From Pyrrhosoma nymphula (Eukaryota; Arthropoda; Insecta; Odonata; Coenagrionidae), in NCBI GenBank assembly GCA_963573305.1, contig OY754334.1:93307848-93371847 (forward strand): DNA of 64,000 nucleotides, written 5' to 3'. The translations under genes and the position numbers were made by a program. This document shows, piece after piece, positions 62,599 to 64,000 of the stretch. The stretch's first letter is position 1. Each line of letters starts with the position of its first letter. The notes under the pieces were generated by a model. That model was not told the DNA's origin, ran no database searches, and saw nothing but the letters and a program-made list of their open reading frames with translations.

Positions 62599-64000
62599 AA
62601 GAACATAATTTAAAAAAAATAGTACGGCCAAAAACATAACCCCATAGCATCAATCGCTACTACACTAACACACACAATTAATTCACTTTCTTCCCATTTC
62701 TTTGCTCTGTTCCTCCCCTTGTCGTAACTGATGTTCTGCCACCCCCTGCCACAAGCCCCCAGCGGGACGGCTCGCTGTGTAATAGTGTGGATGCACGAGT
62801 GCGGACGGCATCAAGTTCCAATCGTATCCTCGTGCGGGGTAGTCGAGTTGGCTGCAAAACAGCAGGCCGCCCGCCCTGCGGGGTCGTGCCATCCGTCGGC
62901 TGTTGTCGACCGCCGCCGCCGCCGGGTCCTTCATTATCGCCCCCCCCTTCGTATCTACGTCACAGTGACGCGTTGTCTGCCCGCAAGCCAGTCACTCCAC
63001 CCACCACTTCACCCCCACCCTCATCCTTTCGGGCGGCTTTTCATTCACTCTCGACTTGTCATTCTCTTTCTCATCGTCCCCACTCTCTCTCGCTCTGTTT
63101 CATATCCCCCCTTTCTCCCACAGTCTTCCGCTTCAACATGCCCGCGCACCAAGAGTGACTGGCGCGAACACGGTACTCAATATCCGTCGCATAACAGCGG
63201 CGGCACACGCAAACTGGGGCGGGGCAGTTGCCGCGGGCGCGGCAAAGCACAGCATGCCGCCATTCTAAGTAAGAAAGCGAGTACTATTCGATTTGATCAT
63301 ATATAGTTCTTTCAGTCTCAGCATCCGAGATGTGCAGGTCGTAGCACTTCCCCCCTCTTTTATTTAGTAGTCCTACTAAATACATACAATTGAAAGCATT
63401 AGTTTATTTTAGTGAGGCATTTTAGGCAATTTTTGTGGAAACTTTTTATAAATTAGTAACTTTACGTCCACCACTTTCTTGATCGATAAGCACGTCCTGA
63501 CCGGACTGGAGGTAATGAAAAGCAATTTTTATTTTATTTTCATTTTTGAAGAAAATAGTACACATACAGCAATATTGACAATTTTTAAGAGCACTTGCAA
63601 CACATAAAACGAGACACAAGGAAACAACAAAATAACAAAACAATAAAAAACAACGAAACGATGATGGAAGAGGGATGCTGAGTATTGTCTAGATTAGTGA
63701 TAATTTCAGGGAAGATATGTTTTGGTCAAATTAGTGACATTTTTAGACGATAGGAAAAATGGATCAATATCAGTAGGGAGTGAGTTTATTAGGGAGGAGC
63801 GGGAGGAGAGACGGAAGAAGAGAGAACGTTAATTTGTGATAATCTGGGTGTGGGAATGTGGAGTAATGAGTTAGTTTTGGAAGTAAGAGAAGGCACTCTG
63901 ATATTGTTAAATGAAATAAGATCGGGACTGTCAATGTAAGAATTAAGGGTGTTGCAGATGAATTTTATGTTTGAAATAAATGAGTTGATAAAGAGTTGCA
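62599..64000. other. GC-rich patch and AT-rich flank, nothing recognised
   Basis: 62,740-63,260 is GC- and CpG-rich with pyrimidine runs and a GGGGCGGGGC box. A 191-codon plus-strand frame (62,731-63,306) has Pro/Arg/His-rich, low-complexity translation and overlaps others in different frames, so it is not called. A promoter island is possible. From 63,400 on the DNA is AT-rich; the minus strand could be an old LINE 3' end, but I cannot support it. Confidence 0.4.

Noticed and set aside
62731..63306. 191-codon plus-strand frame in GC-rich DNA
   Set aside because: Pro/Arg/His-rich translation without domain, overlapped by 123- and 70-codon frames; GC-rich DNA has few stops.

Overview
This is eukaryotic, AT-rich, repeat-dominated DNA. 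The mobile-element types point to an arthropod, most likely an insect: RTE-like LINEs, hAT-like and TTAA-target MITEs, a Helitron, and a gypsy-type LTR element whose Env looks like the insect errantivirus/baculovirus F family. I found no convincing intact host gene, rRNA, CRISPR array or bacterial feature. The species cannot be named from sequence alone.

The centrepiece is a nested structure at 51.4-62.6 kb. A minus-strand RTE-like LINE of about 3.1 kb (5' end at 62,585, 3' end at 51,446) is bounded by a perfect 13-bp target-site duplication. Its reverse transcriptase is split by an 8,026-bp env-bearing LTR retroelement (52,281-60,306), bounded by its own 4-bp duplication, ACAC. The two 532-bp LTRs look identical by eye, so the insertion is recent. 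The element encodes one uninterrupted Gag-Pol polyprotein of 1,498 residues and an intact 658-residue Env. It has a primer-binding site that fits a tRNA-Leu 3' end, a polypurine tract, a TATA box and poly(A) signal in the LTR, and a good splice donor/acceptor pair that would make a spliced env mRNA. The host LINE is dead (frameshifts, an internal RT deletion and a stop).

The rest is a graveyard of older insertions. At least ten short LINE pieces, all from 3' ends, lie on both strands; several were themselves hit by later elements. A 576-bp hAT-like foldback MITE with 8-bp TSD sits in one at 3.15 kb, a hairpin element with 12-bp TSD in another at 18.5 kb, and a 0.9-kb insert in a third at 15.2-16.1 kb. 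Other non-autonomous DNA elements include a hAT-like MITE inside a long foldback (27.7-28.5 kb), TTAA-flanked elements (31.9, 40.6 and 50.0 kb and older relatives), a three-copy TIR family (19.5, 21.3 and 48.7 kb), and a probable Mutator/Phantom-like relic with a FLYWCH zinc-finger remnant and CCCGAA-rich ends (12.2-13.3 kb). tRNA-derived SINE heads occur at 1.9, 2.2, 10.6, 15.4, 30.0 and 41.3 kb.

The region 42.2-47.3 kb is different. A GC-rich stretch with a minus-strand TATA box and poly(A) signal is followed by a broken copy of an uncharacterised animal gene family (44.3-45.7 kb), possibly with a 5' intron spanning the GC-rich stretch, and then by two pieces of one Helitron coding region lying on opposite strands (45.7-47.3 kb).
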